Of a stretch of 29,296 bases of DNA, positions 23,196-29,296 are shown one piece after another. The stretch is from assembly GCA_938075575.1 (NCBI GenBank), contig CALJHI010000118.1, positions 1 through 29,296 on the forward strand, read 5' to 3'. Source of the stretch: an uncultured SAR86 cluster bacterium. Lineage in GTDB: Bacteria; Pseudomonadota; Gammaproteobacteria; Magnimaribacterales; D2472. Numbering within the stretch: the first letter of the stretch is position 1; each line of letters starts with the position of its first letter. The notes below the pieces were generated by a model. That model was not told where the DNA came from. It ran no database searches and saw only the letters and a program-made list of their open reading frames with translations. A program made the position numbers and the translations under genes.

Positions 23196-24056
23196 TTAAG
23201 CGGCATCACCCATAGAAGCTTTTAACTTTTTAAGAGCTCCGGTTTCTATTTGCCTTATTCTTTCTGCAGAAACGCCATATTCATCAGCAAGGTCATGGAG
23301 TGTAGCTTTTTGATCTGATAAGTATCTTCTTGATAAAATATCCTTACTTCTATCATCTAGAAGCTTTAATGCGGTCATTAGATTTTGATTGTTAACTTGC
23401 TCAACTTCAGCATCTGAAACCATCATCTCTGGATCGTATCTCTTATCTTCAAGATATTGAGCAGGTGACATCATCTCTTCATCATCAGCTGAAGAAATAG
23501 GACTATCAAAGGCTGCATCTGTTGAAGAGAGTCTATTCTCCATATGCAAAACATCTTTTACCTCAACATTTAAATCATTTGCAATTTTTTCTGCCTCATC
23601 TTTTGTTAACCAATCGAGTGATTTCTTTTTACTTCTAAGGTTAAAGAATAATTTCCTTTGGGCTTTAGTGGTGGCAATTTTGACTAGCCTCCAGTTTCTT
23701 AAAATATACTCATGAATCTCAGCCTTTATCCAATGAACTGCAAAAGAAACTACTTTCACGCCTTTATTTGGATCAAATTTATCTACTGCCTTCATTAGCC
23801 CAACATTGCCTTCTTGGATGATGTCTGCAAGAGGAAGTCCGTACCCTTGGTACGATCTTGCTATATGCACAACAAATCTTAAATGATGAATAACCAGCTG
23901 TCTTGCCGCATCAAGATCATCTTCGTCGTAAAGCTTAAATGCTAGCTCTTGCTCTTGTTCTTTTGTGAGAATAGGAATTGAATGCACAGATGCAAGATAA
24001 GTCTCTATGTCCTTACCCGGCGTAGTTAAATTGATCGGCTGTAAACTTGTTCCCAT
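23196..24056 (-). CDS. rpoH: Heat-shock sigma factor RpoH (sigma-32)
   Basis: Directs RNA polymerase to heat-shock promoters. Sigma region 2 contains HLRFVVHIARSYQGYGLPLADIIQEGN, and the RpoH box QRKLFFNLR lies at residues 133–141, which marks sigma-32 apart from RpoD and RpoS. Region 4 carries the DNA-binding helix in ATLHDLADEYGVSAERIRQIE. Length is 286 aa (E. coli 284). In Enterobacteria rpoH translation is controlled by an mRNA thermosensor; I did not find a convincing one here, but the leader is short (60 bases) and very A+T-rich. ftsX and ftsE, its neighbours in Pseudomonas, are not beside it. Confidence 0.97.
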   Translation of the reverse strand: MGTSLQPINLTTPGKDIETYLASVHSIPILTKEQEQELAFKLYDEDDLDAARQLVIHHLRFVVHIARSYQGYGLPLADIIQEGNVGLMKAVDKFDPNKGVKVVSFAVHWIKAEIHEYILRNWRLVKIATTKAQRKLFFNLRSKKKSLDWLTKDEAEKIANDLNVEVKDVLHMENRLSSTDAAFDSPISSADDEEMMSPAQYLEDKRYDPEMMVSDAEVEQVNNQNLMTALKLLDDRSKDILSRRYLSDQKATLHDLADEYGVSAERIRQIETGALKKLKASMGDAA

Positions 24057-24116
24057 ATTCTATCTATATTTAAAATTTATATTATATTATATTAATTTTT
24101 TATAACGAACTAGATA
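24057..24116 (-). promoter_or_regulatory. A+T-rich rpoH leader with overlapping TATAAT-like boxes
   Basis: The 60-base gap between cysQ and rpoH is almost pure A and T, with several overlapping TATAAT-type hexamers on the minus strand. No convincing -35, stem-loop terminator or CnnnCTTG heat-shock-type repeat was seen. It may hold a promoter for rpoH, but the exact start cannot be placed. Confidence 0.3.
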
Positions 24117-24935
24117 TTATAGCAATTTTTTACTAAATTCTCTCAATAATGGTGTTATTTTTTGTTTAACTAGATTATTCCTAAAACCATAGAACTGAGG
24201 GTTTAGTATCGAATCTGTCTTACCATAGTCAAGTGGAGTAAAGTCTACTGCTTTTAAGATTACTCCTCCTCTGCTTTGAAGATAGCCATCAGCTGCAGCA
24301 ATATCCCACTCAGAAGTTGGTCCAAATCGAGGGTAAAAATCAGCCTCTCCATTAGCAAGAGAGCAAATTTTTAAAGAACTGCCCTTTTCGATTATATTAA
24401 AAGAGACGCCCGAGCTATTTAAGAAATCTAAAAATAACTTATCTATTTCAGTTTGATGACTCTTGCTCATTACCACCCTTATGGGATCTTTTTCATTAAA
24501 TACATCAACTGGGCGCTTATCATAAATAGATCCGCTCCACATCTTTTTCAACGAGGGGCAGCCAACTATTCCAAATACTGGCTTGCCGTTCTCAATCAGG
24601 CCAATATTTACAGTAAATTCATCAGATTTATTTATAAATTCTCTGGTGCCGTCTAGAGGATCTATAATCCAGAACAATTGATGGCCATGATCTGTATTGT
24701 TGGTAGAAAATGTCTCTTCAGAGATAATGGGTATAGCAGGAGTTAGTTTTTCTAAATCGTCTAAAATAATTTTATTTGCAGCTAAGTCTGCCTTGGTGAC
24801 TGGTGAGCCATCTTTTTTATCCTGCATACCAATATCATTACTTAAATAAATTTTCATTATTGCAGCAGATGATTTCCTTACAGTTTCCTCTAAAGAAGAT
24901 AAAATACTATCAATTAATTTTTTTGAAATTTGCAT
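24117..24935 (-). CDS. cysQ: 3'(2'),5'-bisphosphate nucleotidase CysQ
   Basis: A magnesium-dependent, lithium-sensitive phosphatase of the inositol-monophosphatase fold that removes the 3' phosphate from PAP, a by-product of sulfate transfer. Motifs: GSPVTKAD at residues 43–50, ISEET near 71–75, DPLDGTREF at 92–100 (metal binding) and EWDIAAADGYLQSRGG near the C-terminus. Length is 272 aa against 246 in E. coli CysQ, the extra lying mostly at the C-terminus. The SuhB alternative is less likely because the GTREF form is typical of CysQ. Its ATG at 24935 overlaps the divergent yrfG start region. Confidence 0.92.
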   Translation of the reverse strand: MQISKKLIDSILSSLEETVRKSSAAIMKIYLSNDIGMQDKKDGSPVTKADLAANKIILDDLEKLTPAIPIISEETFSTNNTDHGHQLFWIIDPLDGTREFINKSDEFTVNIGLIENGKPVFGIVGCPSLKKMWSGSIYDKRPVDVFNEKDPIRVVMSKSHQTEIDKLFLDFLNSSGVSFNIIEKGSSLKICSLANGEADFYPRFGPTSEWDIAAADGYLQSRGGVILKAVDFTPLDYGKTDSILNPQFYGFRNNLVKQKITPLLREFSKKLL

Positions 24936-25598
24936 ATCGTTAATTTAGATAAATATGAGTTTATTTTACTTGATATTGATGGGGTAATCCTAGATCAGTG
25001 CTTTGATAATATTTTTTGGTCAAAATTAGTACCTCGGGAGGTTGCTATTAAATGTGGCATATCTCTAGATAAAGCAAAAATAAAAGTTCAGGAAATGGGC
25101 GAAGAGCTTTCAGGCACTTTGCCTTGGTATGAAATTAGTTATTGGGAAGAATTCTTTGGTATTGATTTAATTGCATGCGCAAGAAGAAATTCCTCTTTAA
25201 TTAATTTTCTCCCAAATGCAGAATTTGCACTAAAAAAAATTTCTAAACTAAAGGCTGAGGTTATTTACTTAACAAACTGTGATGCGAGACTGTTACAAGT
25301 TAAGTCAGAGTCTGTTCCTTTTTTAAAGTACTGCTCATCATTTCAGTCAAGTACTGATCTTAGATTAGTAAAGGAAGATGATTCTTACTGGCCATTGATA
25401 TATAAAAAATTTAAGATCAACCCATCTAAGTCTATTTTCCTGGATGATAATAAAAAGATAATCAATACCGCTAAATCATCTGGACTGTCTGCAGCATATC
25501 ATGTGCTGGAGCCTACATCTGATGGCTCAGTTATATACAGAAGGGATAATGTTAATAGTCTTTGCAGGCTTTCGGATCTTCTTAAAACTAACAGCTAG
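24930..25598 (+). CDS. yrfG: GMP/IMP nucleotidase YrfG (HAD family)
   Basis: A HAD phosphatase that dephosphorylates GMP and IMP. The nucleophile motif LLDIDGVILD has D15 and D17, followed by FDNIFWSKLVP as in E. coli YrfG. YLTNCD is motif II, and FLDDNKKII near the C-terminus holds the metal-binding acids. Length is 222 aa, the same as E. coli. The start is TTG and gives MHI, the N-terminus of E. coli YrfG. The TTG overlaps the cysQ 5' end, so the genes share six bases head-to-head. In many relatives a nudE gene lies near cysQ and yrfG; it is missing here. The 3' end overlaps the phosphatase gene by 11 bases. Confidence 0.88.
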   Translation: MHIVNLDKYEFILLDIDGVILDQCFDNIFWSKLVPREVAIKCGISLDKAKIKVQEMGEELSGTLPWYEISYWEEFFGIDLIACARRNSSLINFLPNAEFALKKISKLKAEVIYLTNCDARLLQVKSESVPFLKYCSSFQSSTDLRLVKEDDSYWPLIYKKFKINPSKSIFLDDNKKIINTAKSSGLSAAYHVLEPTSDGSVIYRRDNVNSLCRLSDLLKTNS

Positions 25599-26712
25599 AA
25601 TCAGGAATATCTGAATAATTTAAAGCATCAAGGATCTTATAATGGATGTCTGTATTATCCATTGTGCCAGTAAAAATACCTGCTCCTGGGCCATACGAAA
25701 AAACGCCAACAGGAATGCCGGTATGACTTCCGGTGCCCCATTGAATTATGATATTGCCTTCAGCTTGATTTAGTATTTGCAATCCGCCAGTCTCATGATC
25801 AGATGTGATAATTAATAACGTATCGTCTCTTGAATTAACAAAATTAATAGCCGCCCCAATCGTTAAATCAAAATCTCTAAACTCTTCTATCATCTTTTTT
25901 GCGTCATTGTCATGGCTAGCCCAGTCAATCTGGCTGCCTTCTGACATAAGAAAAAACCCACTGCACTTACTTGTTTTTTGTGAGAGGATGTGTAGAGCAG
26001 TTTTTGTCATCAATAATTGTGTTGGATTTTCTGGAGACCTGTTGATACCATCACTATCAAAAAGTCCTAGAATTTTTTTTGCATATGGTGGTTCTATTTT
26101 ATTAAGATCGGTAACATCAAAAATATAATCAATATTATCTTTGTGGATAGATGTATTAAAAAAATCTGTTCCTCCTCCAAGCGCAATACTGATATCTGAT
26201 GACTGTAGCTGTGATGCAATTTCTTTTTCTTTGTATCTATAGTCAACATGGGAATAAAAAGCTGCAGGTGTTGCATGGGTTATTGATGATGTTGCGACTA
26301 TTCCTGACAAAAAGCCTTTTTTATAAAGCATCTCTGGCAGTGTAGGCAAAGATTTTTTTTGGGGCGAAACAGAAACATACCTATTATTTGTTTTATGCCC
26401 AGTTGCCCATGATGTGGCTGCTGCAGCTGAATCTGTGATTATGCTGTCTGCTGAATGTGTAAGTGATATTCCTGAAAATGGAAGCTGGTCTATATATAAC
26501 TTAGAACTTTCTCCAACAATTGCCATTCTTGATAGACTAATTTGATTTAATCCAGTTCCATCTCCGATTATAAGAATAATATTTCTAGGATTACCTTTAA
26601 ATTCTTTTATCTCTATTGGGGTCAAAATTTCATTGCCAAAAGGGATTTCTTCTGTGTTTGATCCACAAGCAGAAATTGCAAAAACTAACAAAAACAATAG
26701 ATTGTTTTTCAT
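25588..26712 (-). CDS. Alkaline phosphatase (PhoA family), predicted lipoprotein
   Basis: A metal-dependent phosphomonoesterase, 374 aa. The ATG at 26712 gives a lipoprotein signal: hydrophobic residues 4–15 and C16 after ISA. Active-site features are all present: IIGDGTG with D51, the nucleophile S95 in TDSAAAATSWATG, SEGSQIDWASHDND (metal-binding E, D and H), SDHETGG and GSHTGIPVGVFSYGP with the last histidine. It is shorter than E. coli PhoA (about 450 aa mature) but fits compact marine forms. An upstream TTG at 26736 would add eight residues and place the signal peptide off. It lies ten bases after the acid phosphatase gene. No Pho box is visible upstream of the pair, so phosphate control is not shown. 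Confidence 0.9.
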   Translation of the reverse strand: MKNNLLFLLVFAISACGSNTEEIPFGNEILTPIEIKEFKGNPRNIILIIGDGTGLNQISLSRMAIVGESSKLYIDQLPFSGISLTHSADSIITDSAAAATSWATGHKTNNRYVSVSPQKKSLPTLPEMLYKKGFLSGIVATSSITHATPAAFYSHVDYRYKEKEIASQLQSSDISIALGGGTDFFNTSIHKDNIDYIFDVTDLNKIEPPYAKKILGLFDSDGINRSPENPTQLLMTKTALHILSQKTSKCSGFFLMSEGSQIDWASHDNDAKKMIEEFRDFDLTIGAAINFVNSRDDTLLIITSDHETGGLQILNQAEGNIIIQWGTGSHTGIPVGVFSYGPGAGIFTGTMDNTDIHYKILDALNYSDIPDSSC

Positions 26713-26722
26713 TAAAAAATAG

Positions 26723-27568
26723 TTATTTTGGGTCAAGTGCGTCTAATCTAAGTTTTTTTGTTTCATTTTGAGAGCTAGGGTAAACGTTATTATATATTGC
26801 GCCCTCCCATTTGCCGTACATCGGATTTGTAATCATGAACCATTTTTCTCCCCACATCTTTTTATATTTTAATGAGAGCGCCAGCCTATCTTCAATTGAT
26901 ACAGATGACTCCTCTAGAGAAATAAAATCAGTTATCTGATCTCCAGCCATTAATATAATTCTATAATCTTTTGCAATGAGTGCCCTTCTAGAAGTTTTTT
27001 CAGAGCCCCAGCCGTTCTCCCCTTTCATCATTAAAGGATTTATTTTATCTTCATAGGGCAATCCAAGTTTAATAATGTTTTGTCTAGTAGAATCCCTAAG
27101 CTCTGCGACTCTATTGGTAACATAGAAGATAGTGATATTTTTTGAATCAGCATAATTCAAGAAGCTTTTAACTCCTGCAACTGCTGGTGCTGCAGCTTCA
27201 TTGCCCCACTTGATCCATCCAGTTGGATACGAAAAGCCGCCCAGTATAGCTCTTGCTTGATGCGCAGAGTTATCAAGAACCGTTTCATCTATATCAAGAA
27301 TTATTGCTGGAGGTTTTTCTGAAAAATTTGTTCCTTGCTCAAGCGCTGCGGTCCAGGTTTTCTCTTTTAAAGCTTTGTCTATTTTTGAGGTAGCTGTTTG
27401 ATAGGTTTGTATATTATTAGCTGCATATTCTGGAGCTGTCTGAACAAAAAGAACCGATAACATAGATTGTTCCTGTAGAGATCTTTCTATTTCTTCAGCG
27501 CCTGAAGGGATGCTAAAAAGAAATGTAAGCCAAAAAGTTAATAATTTATTGCTGTTTAATGATTTCAT
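26723..27568 (-). CDS. Secreted acid phosphatase / 5'-nucleotidase, HAD class B/C type
   Basis: A 281-aa periplasmic HAD phosphatase of the e(P4)/class C acid phosphatase group, which takes phosphate off nucleotides such as NMN or AMP. The nucleophile motif ILDIDETVLDNS has D92 and D94, and FYVTNRVAELRD is motif II. A Sec signal peptide ends at about residue 24 (PSGA before EE). It lacks the lipobox cysteine of e(P4), so it is likely soluble. It precedes the PhoA-like gene by ten bases: two exported phosphatases with different metal chemistry made together. Substrate range is inferred from the family only. Confidence 0.88.
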   Translation of the reverse strand: MKSLNSNKLLTFWLTFLFSIPSGAEEIERSLQEQSMLSVLFVQTAPEYAANNIQTYQTATSKIDKALKEKTWTAALEQGTNFSEKPPAIILDIDETVLDNSAHQARAILGGFSYPTGWIKWGNEAAAPAVAGVKSFLNYADSKNITIFYVTNRVAELRDSTRQNIIKLGLPYEDKINPLMMKGENGWGSEKTSRRALIAKDYRIILMAGDQITDFISLEESSVSIEDRLALSLKYKKMWGEKWFMITNPMYGKWEGAIYNNVYPSSQNETKKLRLDALDPK

Positions 27569-27576
27569 AAGGTAGT

Positions 27577-27590
27577 AGCATTATAATGCT
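27577..27590. promoter_or_regulatory. Palindrome with overlapping divergent -10 boxes
   Basis: AGCATTATAATGCT is a perfect 14-base palindrome in the 45-base gap between the acid phosphatase gene (-) and the small gene (+). It reads TATAAT on both strands (27582–27587 on plus), and a further TATAAT is at 27591–27596. No good -35 partner was found on either strand. It could be a symmetric promoter core, a repressor site or a chance match in A+T-rich DNA. Confidence 0.35.
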
Positions 27591-27613
27591 TATAATTAAT
27601 TTATAGTAAAAAT

Positions 27614-27775
27614 ATGAACGCCGAATTATTAAAAAACTTAGAGCAATTAAAAAAAGACCTAGTATTGCTTAGCAAAGAAAGAAAGGTGGTCTTGTCTCAT
27701 CATAAAACATTTGAACATGTTGAAAAGATGAGAAAAATAGTAAACGAATCAATAGAGCTATCTAAAAATGACTAG
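27614..27775 (+). CDS. Small hypothetical protein, 53 aa
   Basis: An open frame starting ATG AAC GCC and ending TAG at 27773–27775. The product is rich in K, E and L (LLKNLEQLKKDL, then a histidine-containing middle HHKTFEHVEKM) and would form a helix or coiled coil, with no signal peptide or membrane segment. The following gene starts eight bases inside its end, in a different frame, which is the coupling seen across this genome. It fills what would otherwise be a 200-base gap in a chromosome with almost none. I do not recognise the family and see no Shine–Dalgarno sequence. Confidence 0.6.
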   Translation: MNAELLKNLEQLKKDLVLLSKERKVVLSHHKTFEHVEKMRKIVNESIELSKND

Positions 27776-28628
27776 CTACGAATGTTTTGATCTTGATATA
27801 AAGGATCATATTGCTCACCTATCCATGAGCAGGCCAGAAGCATTGAATGCTATGTCTAGAGTTTTTTGGAAGGAACTTCCCGAAATAATAAAAGACATTG
27901 ATAGGAATTCACAAGCACGGGTTATTGTTTTGTCAGGCCAAGGAAAGCATTTTAGCGCAGGAATGGATCTAGCTAATTTTATGTCAAATGATAAAAGTGG
28001 TGAAAAAAAAGACCCTGCGAGAATGAGAGAAATTTTTTACCATGAAGTATTGGAGTTACAAGATACATTTTCTGCATTAGAAGAGTGCAGAATGCCAACT
28101 ATAGCTGCTATTCACGGCGCTTGTGTTGGAGGTGCTATTGATATGGCTGCAGCTTGTGATATGAGATATTGCTCAGATGATGCATTCTTTAAGATTGCAG
28201 AGGTTGATATTGGAATAGCTGCAGATGTTGGAACTCTACAAAGGCTGCCATCTTTAATTCCACTGGCAGCAGTTAGAGAGCTTGCATATACTGGAAGAAA
28301 ATTTGATGCAAATGAAGCTAAGGAGCTAGGGCTTGTTAATAAGGTCTTTGACTCGCAAGAAAGCTTAACTGATGAGGTCAACAAAATAGCTGAAAAAATT
28401 GCAAATAAATCACCGCTTGTTACTAGAGTTATAAAAAAACAAATTAATTATTCTAGAGACCACTCTGTAAAAGAATCCCTTGATTATCATGCAGCTTGGA
28501 ATTCTAGCCTTATTAGTTCAAAGGATATGGAAGAGGCAATGAAAGCATATATGAATAAGTCAGATGGAGATTTTGAAGACCTAGAACCAAAGAGATCTTT
28601 TTGGGAGAAAGACGAAAAGCTAATTTAG
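27768..28628 (+). CDS. Crotonase-family enzyme, probable dienoyl-CoA isomerase (ECH1-like)
   Basis: An enoyl-CoA hydratase/isomerase superfamily protein of 286 aa. The oxyanion-hole segments are FSAGMDL near 62–68 and HGACVGGA at 116–123. It resembles rat delta3,5-delta2,4-dienoyl-CoA isomerase (ECH1): D125, E145 and D153 sit in the same spacing as the catalytic D176, E196 and D204 there, and EVDIGIAADVGTLQRLP is nearly identical to the ECH1 stretch. The YSRDHSVKESLDYHAAWN segment also matches. The reaction would shift double bonds in unsaturated acyl-CoA during beta-oxidation of polyunsaturated fatty acids. It is preceded by an overlapping 53-aa gene and is convergent with yaaA, sharing four bases (TTAG). 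Confidence 0.88.
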   Translation: MTSYECFDLDIKDHIAHLSMSRPEALNAMSRVFWKELPEIIKDIDRNSQARVIVLSGQGKHFSAGMDLANFMSNDKSGEKKDPARMREIFYHEVLELQDTFSALEECRMPTIAAIHGACVGGAIDMAAACDMRYCSDDAFFKIAEVDIGIAADVGTLQRLPSLIPLAAVRELAYTGRKFDANEAKELGLVNKVFDSQESLTDEVNKIAEKIANKSPLVTRVIKKQINYSRDHSVKESLDYHAAWNSSLISSKDMEEAMKAYMNKSDGDFEDLEPKRSFWEKDEKLI

Positions 28629-29296
28629 TCTCTTAAAAAAACTGGTTCTGTCATCGATGAATTCTCTTTTGAAAAATAGTATCCATCTACATTAAACTCA
28701 ATTAGCCTTTCAAAATCTTTAATATCATTTTTTATAATCCATCTTGCCATCAAGCCTCTAGCTTTTTTTGCATAAAAGCTGATGATCTTATATTTTCCAT
28801 TTTTAAAATCTTTAAATGCAGGTGAAATTATATTCAATTCTTCTGGTAGTTTCCCCATAACGCTGAAATACTCTTTGGATGCTAGGTTGATAACCAAATC
28901 AGATTTTTGTGAAGCAAGGTCAGCTAGAACATTATCCTGAATTAAGTCTCCCCAAAACTCATATAGGTTTTTTCCTAATGTGGTTTCTAACTTAGTTCCC
29001 ATCTCAAGCCTGTAAGGTTTAATGACATCCATAGGCTTAAGAATCCCATAAAGCCCTGACAAAATTCTAAGATGTTTTTGAGCAAACTTTAGTTCTTTCG
29101 AATTTAATGTTTCTGCATCTAGCCCTTGGTATACATCACCCTTAAATACAAGTAGAGAGGGTTTTGCAGTCTCAGACACCTTTTTTGATGCTTTCCAGGA
29201 CTGATATCTATCAAAATTTAAAGTTGCAAGCTTGTCACTTAAACCCATTAAACTTGCGATATCTTTTGGCTCTTTTTCTTTAAGAACTTTAATTAA
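28625..29296 (-). CDS. yaaA: Peroxide stress protein YaaA (DUF328), 5' end cut by window
   Basis: A cytoplasmic DNA-binding protein that lowers intracellular free iron and protects from peroxide in E. coli. The open frame continues past the apparent Met at 29248 to the edge: the residues before it (IASLMGLSDKLA) match E. coli YaaA about 45–55 residues into that protein, so the true start is outside the window. Recognisable parts are FKGDVYQGLDAETL, HLRILSGLYGILKPMDVIKPYRLEMG (here cut into shorter pieces in the reading) and ISFYAKKARGLMARW. About 224 codons are present of the roughly 258 expected. It ends four bases inside the convergent crotonase gene. Confidence 0.93.
   Translation of the reverse strand, partial: LIKVLKEKEPKDIASLMGLSDKLATLNFDRYQSWKASKKVSETAKPSLLVFKGDVYQGLDAETLNSKELKFAQKHLRILSGLYGILKPMDVIKPYRLEMGTKLETTLGKNLYEFWGDLIQDNVLADLASQKSDLVINLASKEYFSVMGKLPEELNIISPAFKDFKNGKYKIISFYAKKARGLMARWIIKNDIKDFERLIEFNVDGYYFSKENSSMTEPVFLRD

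Noticed and set aside
24057..24116. Intrinsic terminator or RNA thermosensor in the rpoH leader
   Set aside because: The interval is nearly pure A and T with no G+C stem; a thermosensor would also need pairing with the coding region that I could not establish by eye.
27569..27613. Pho box upstream of the two phosphatase genes
   Set aside because: I looked for two direct CTGTCAT-like repeats spaced by about 11 bases and found none.
28625..29248. YaaA as a truncated 207-aa gene or pseudogene
   Set aside because: The frame stays open upstream of the apparent Met and matches YaaA up to the window edge, so the shortness is an edge effect.
1..29296. Mobile elements, prophage, CRISPR arrays, tRNA or rRNA genes
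   Set aside because: No transposase or integrase reading, no regularly spaced repeats, and no gap large enough with tRNA-like arms was found.

Overview
This window is a gene-dense, A+T-rich piece of a bacterial chromosome, best explained as a streamlined marine gammaproteobacterium. I suspect a SAR86-like organism, but this rests on base composition, compactness and gene content, not on a phylogenetic marker comparison. Several neighbourhoods are classic for Gammaproteobacteria: rppH–lgt–thyA–folA, argS–SPOR protein, yggS–proC–yggT–metX–metW–rdgB–hemW–trmB–rpoH, and cysQ beside yrfG. I support 35 protein-coding genes, two of them cut by the window edges. I see no tRNA, rRNA, insertion sequence, prophage, CRISPR array or pseudogene. 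The largest non-coding gap is about 135 bp (845–978), so no gene-free stretch reaches 300 bp.

Layout. 1–844 (-) is an FTR1/EfeU-type iron permease running off the left edge, with a strong Fur-box-like palindrome in its promoter. 979–2223 (+) is a DadA-type D-amino-acid dehydrogenase. 2220–2876 (-) is a HAD-IB phosphatase head-to-head with the + operon rppH–TauE/SafE–lgt–thyA–folA (2888–6305). 6292–11538 (-) is a six-gene TonB2/TtpC-type energising operon: DUF3450 protein, TtpC, ExbB, ExbD, TonB and a TPR protein. Upstream of it, 11609–14277 (-) holds an ACE-like M2 metallopeptidase lipoprotein coupled to a DUF1295 membrane protein.

14311–22519 (+) is a ten-gene same-strand run from efp to hemW, every junction being a few bases or an overlap. 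It is followed by trmB, rpoH and cysQ on the minus strand (22516–24935). yrfG (24930–25598, +) shares its start region with cysQ. 25588–27568 (-) encodes two exported phosphatases, one class-C acid phosphatase-like and one PhoA-like lipoprotein. 27614–28628 (+) is a 53-codon small gene overlapping a dienoyl-CoA isomerase-like gene. yaaA (28625–29296, -) leaves the window on the right.

Functionally, the envelope genes fit a scavenging lifestyle: TonB energiser, iron permease, dipeptidase-like lipoprotein, secreted phosphatases and D-amino-acid oxidation. The rest is housekeeping: translation (efp, argS, trmB), division (SPOR), methionine and proline synthesis, nucleotide hygiene (rdgB, yrfG, cysQ), folate/dTMP and heat shock (rpoH). 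I did not find a clearly new multi-gene system. The most unusual points are architectural: overlapping convergent and divergent gene ends throughout, TTG starts, loss of usual partners (ptsP, hslVU, nudE) from conserved loci, a cysteine-bearing insert in the TonB C-terminal domain, and the coupled M2 peptidase/DUF1295 pair.
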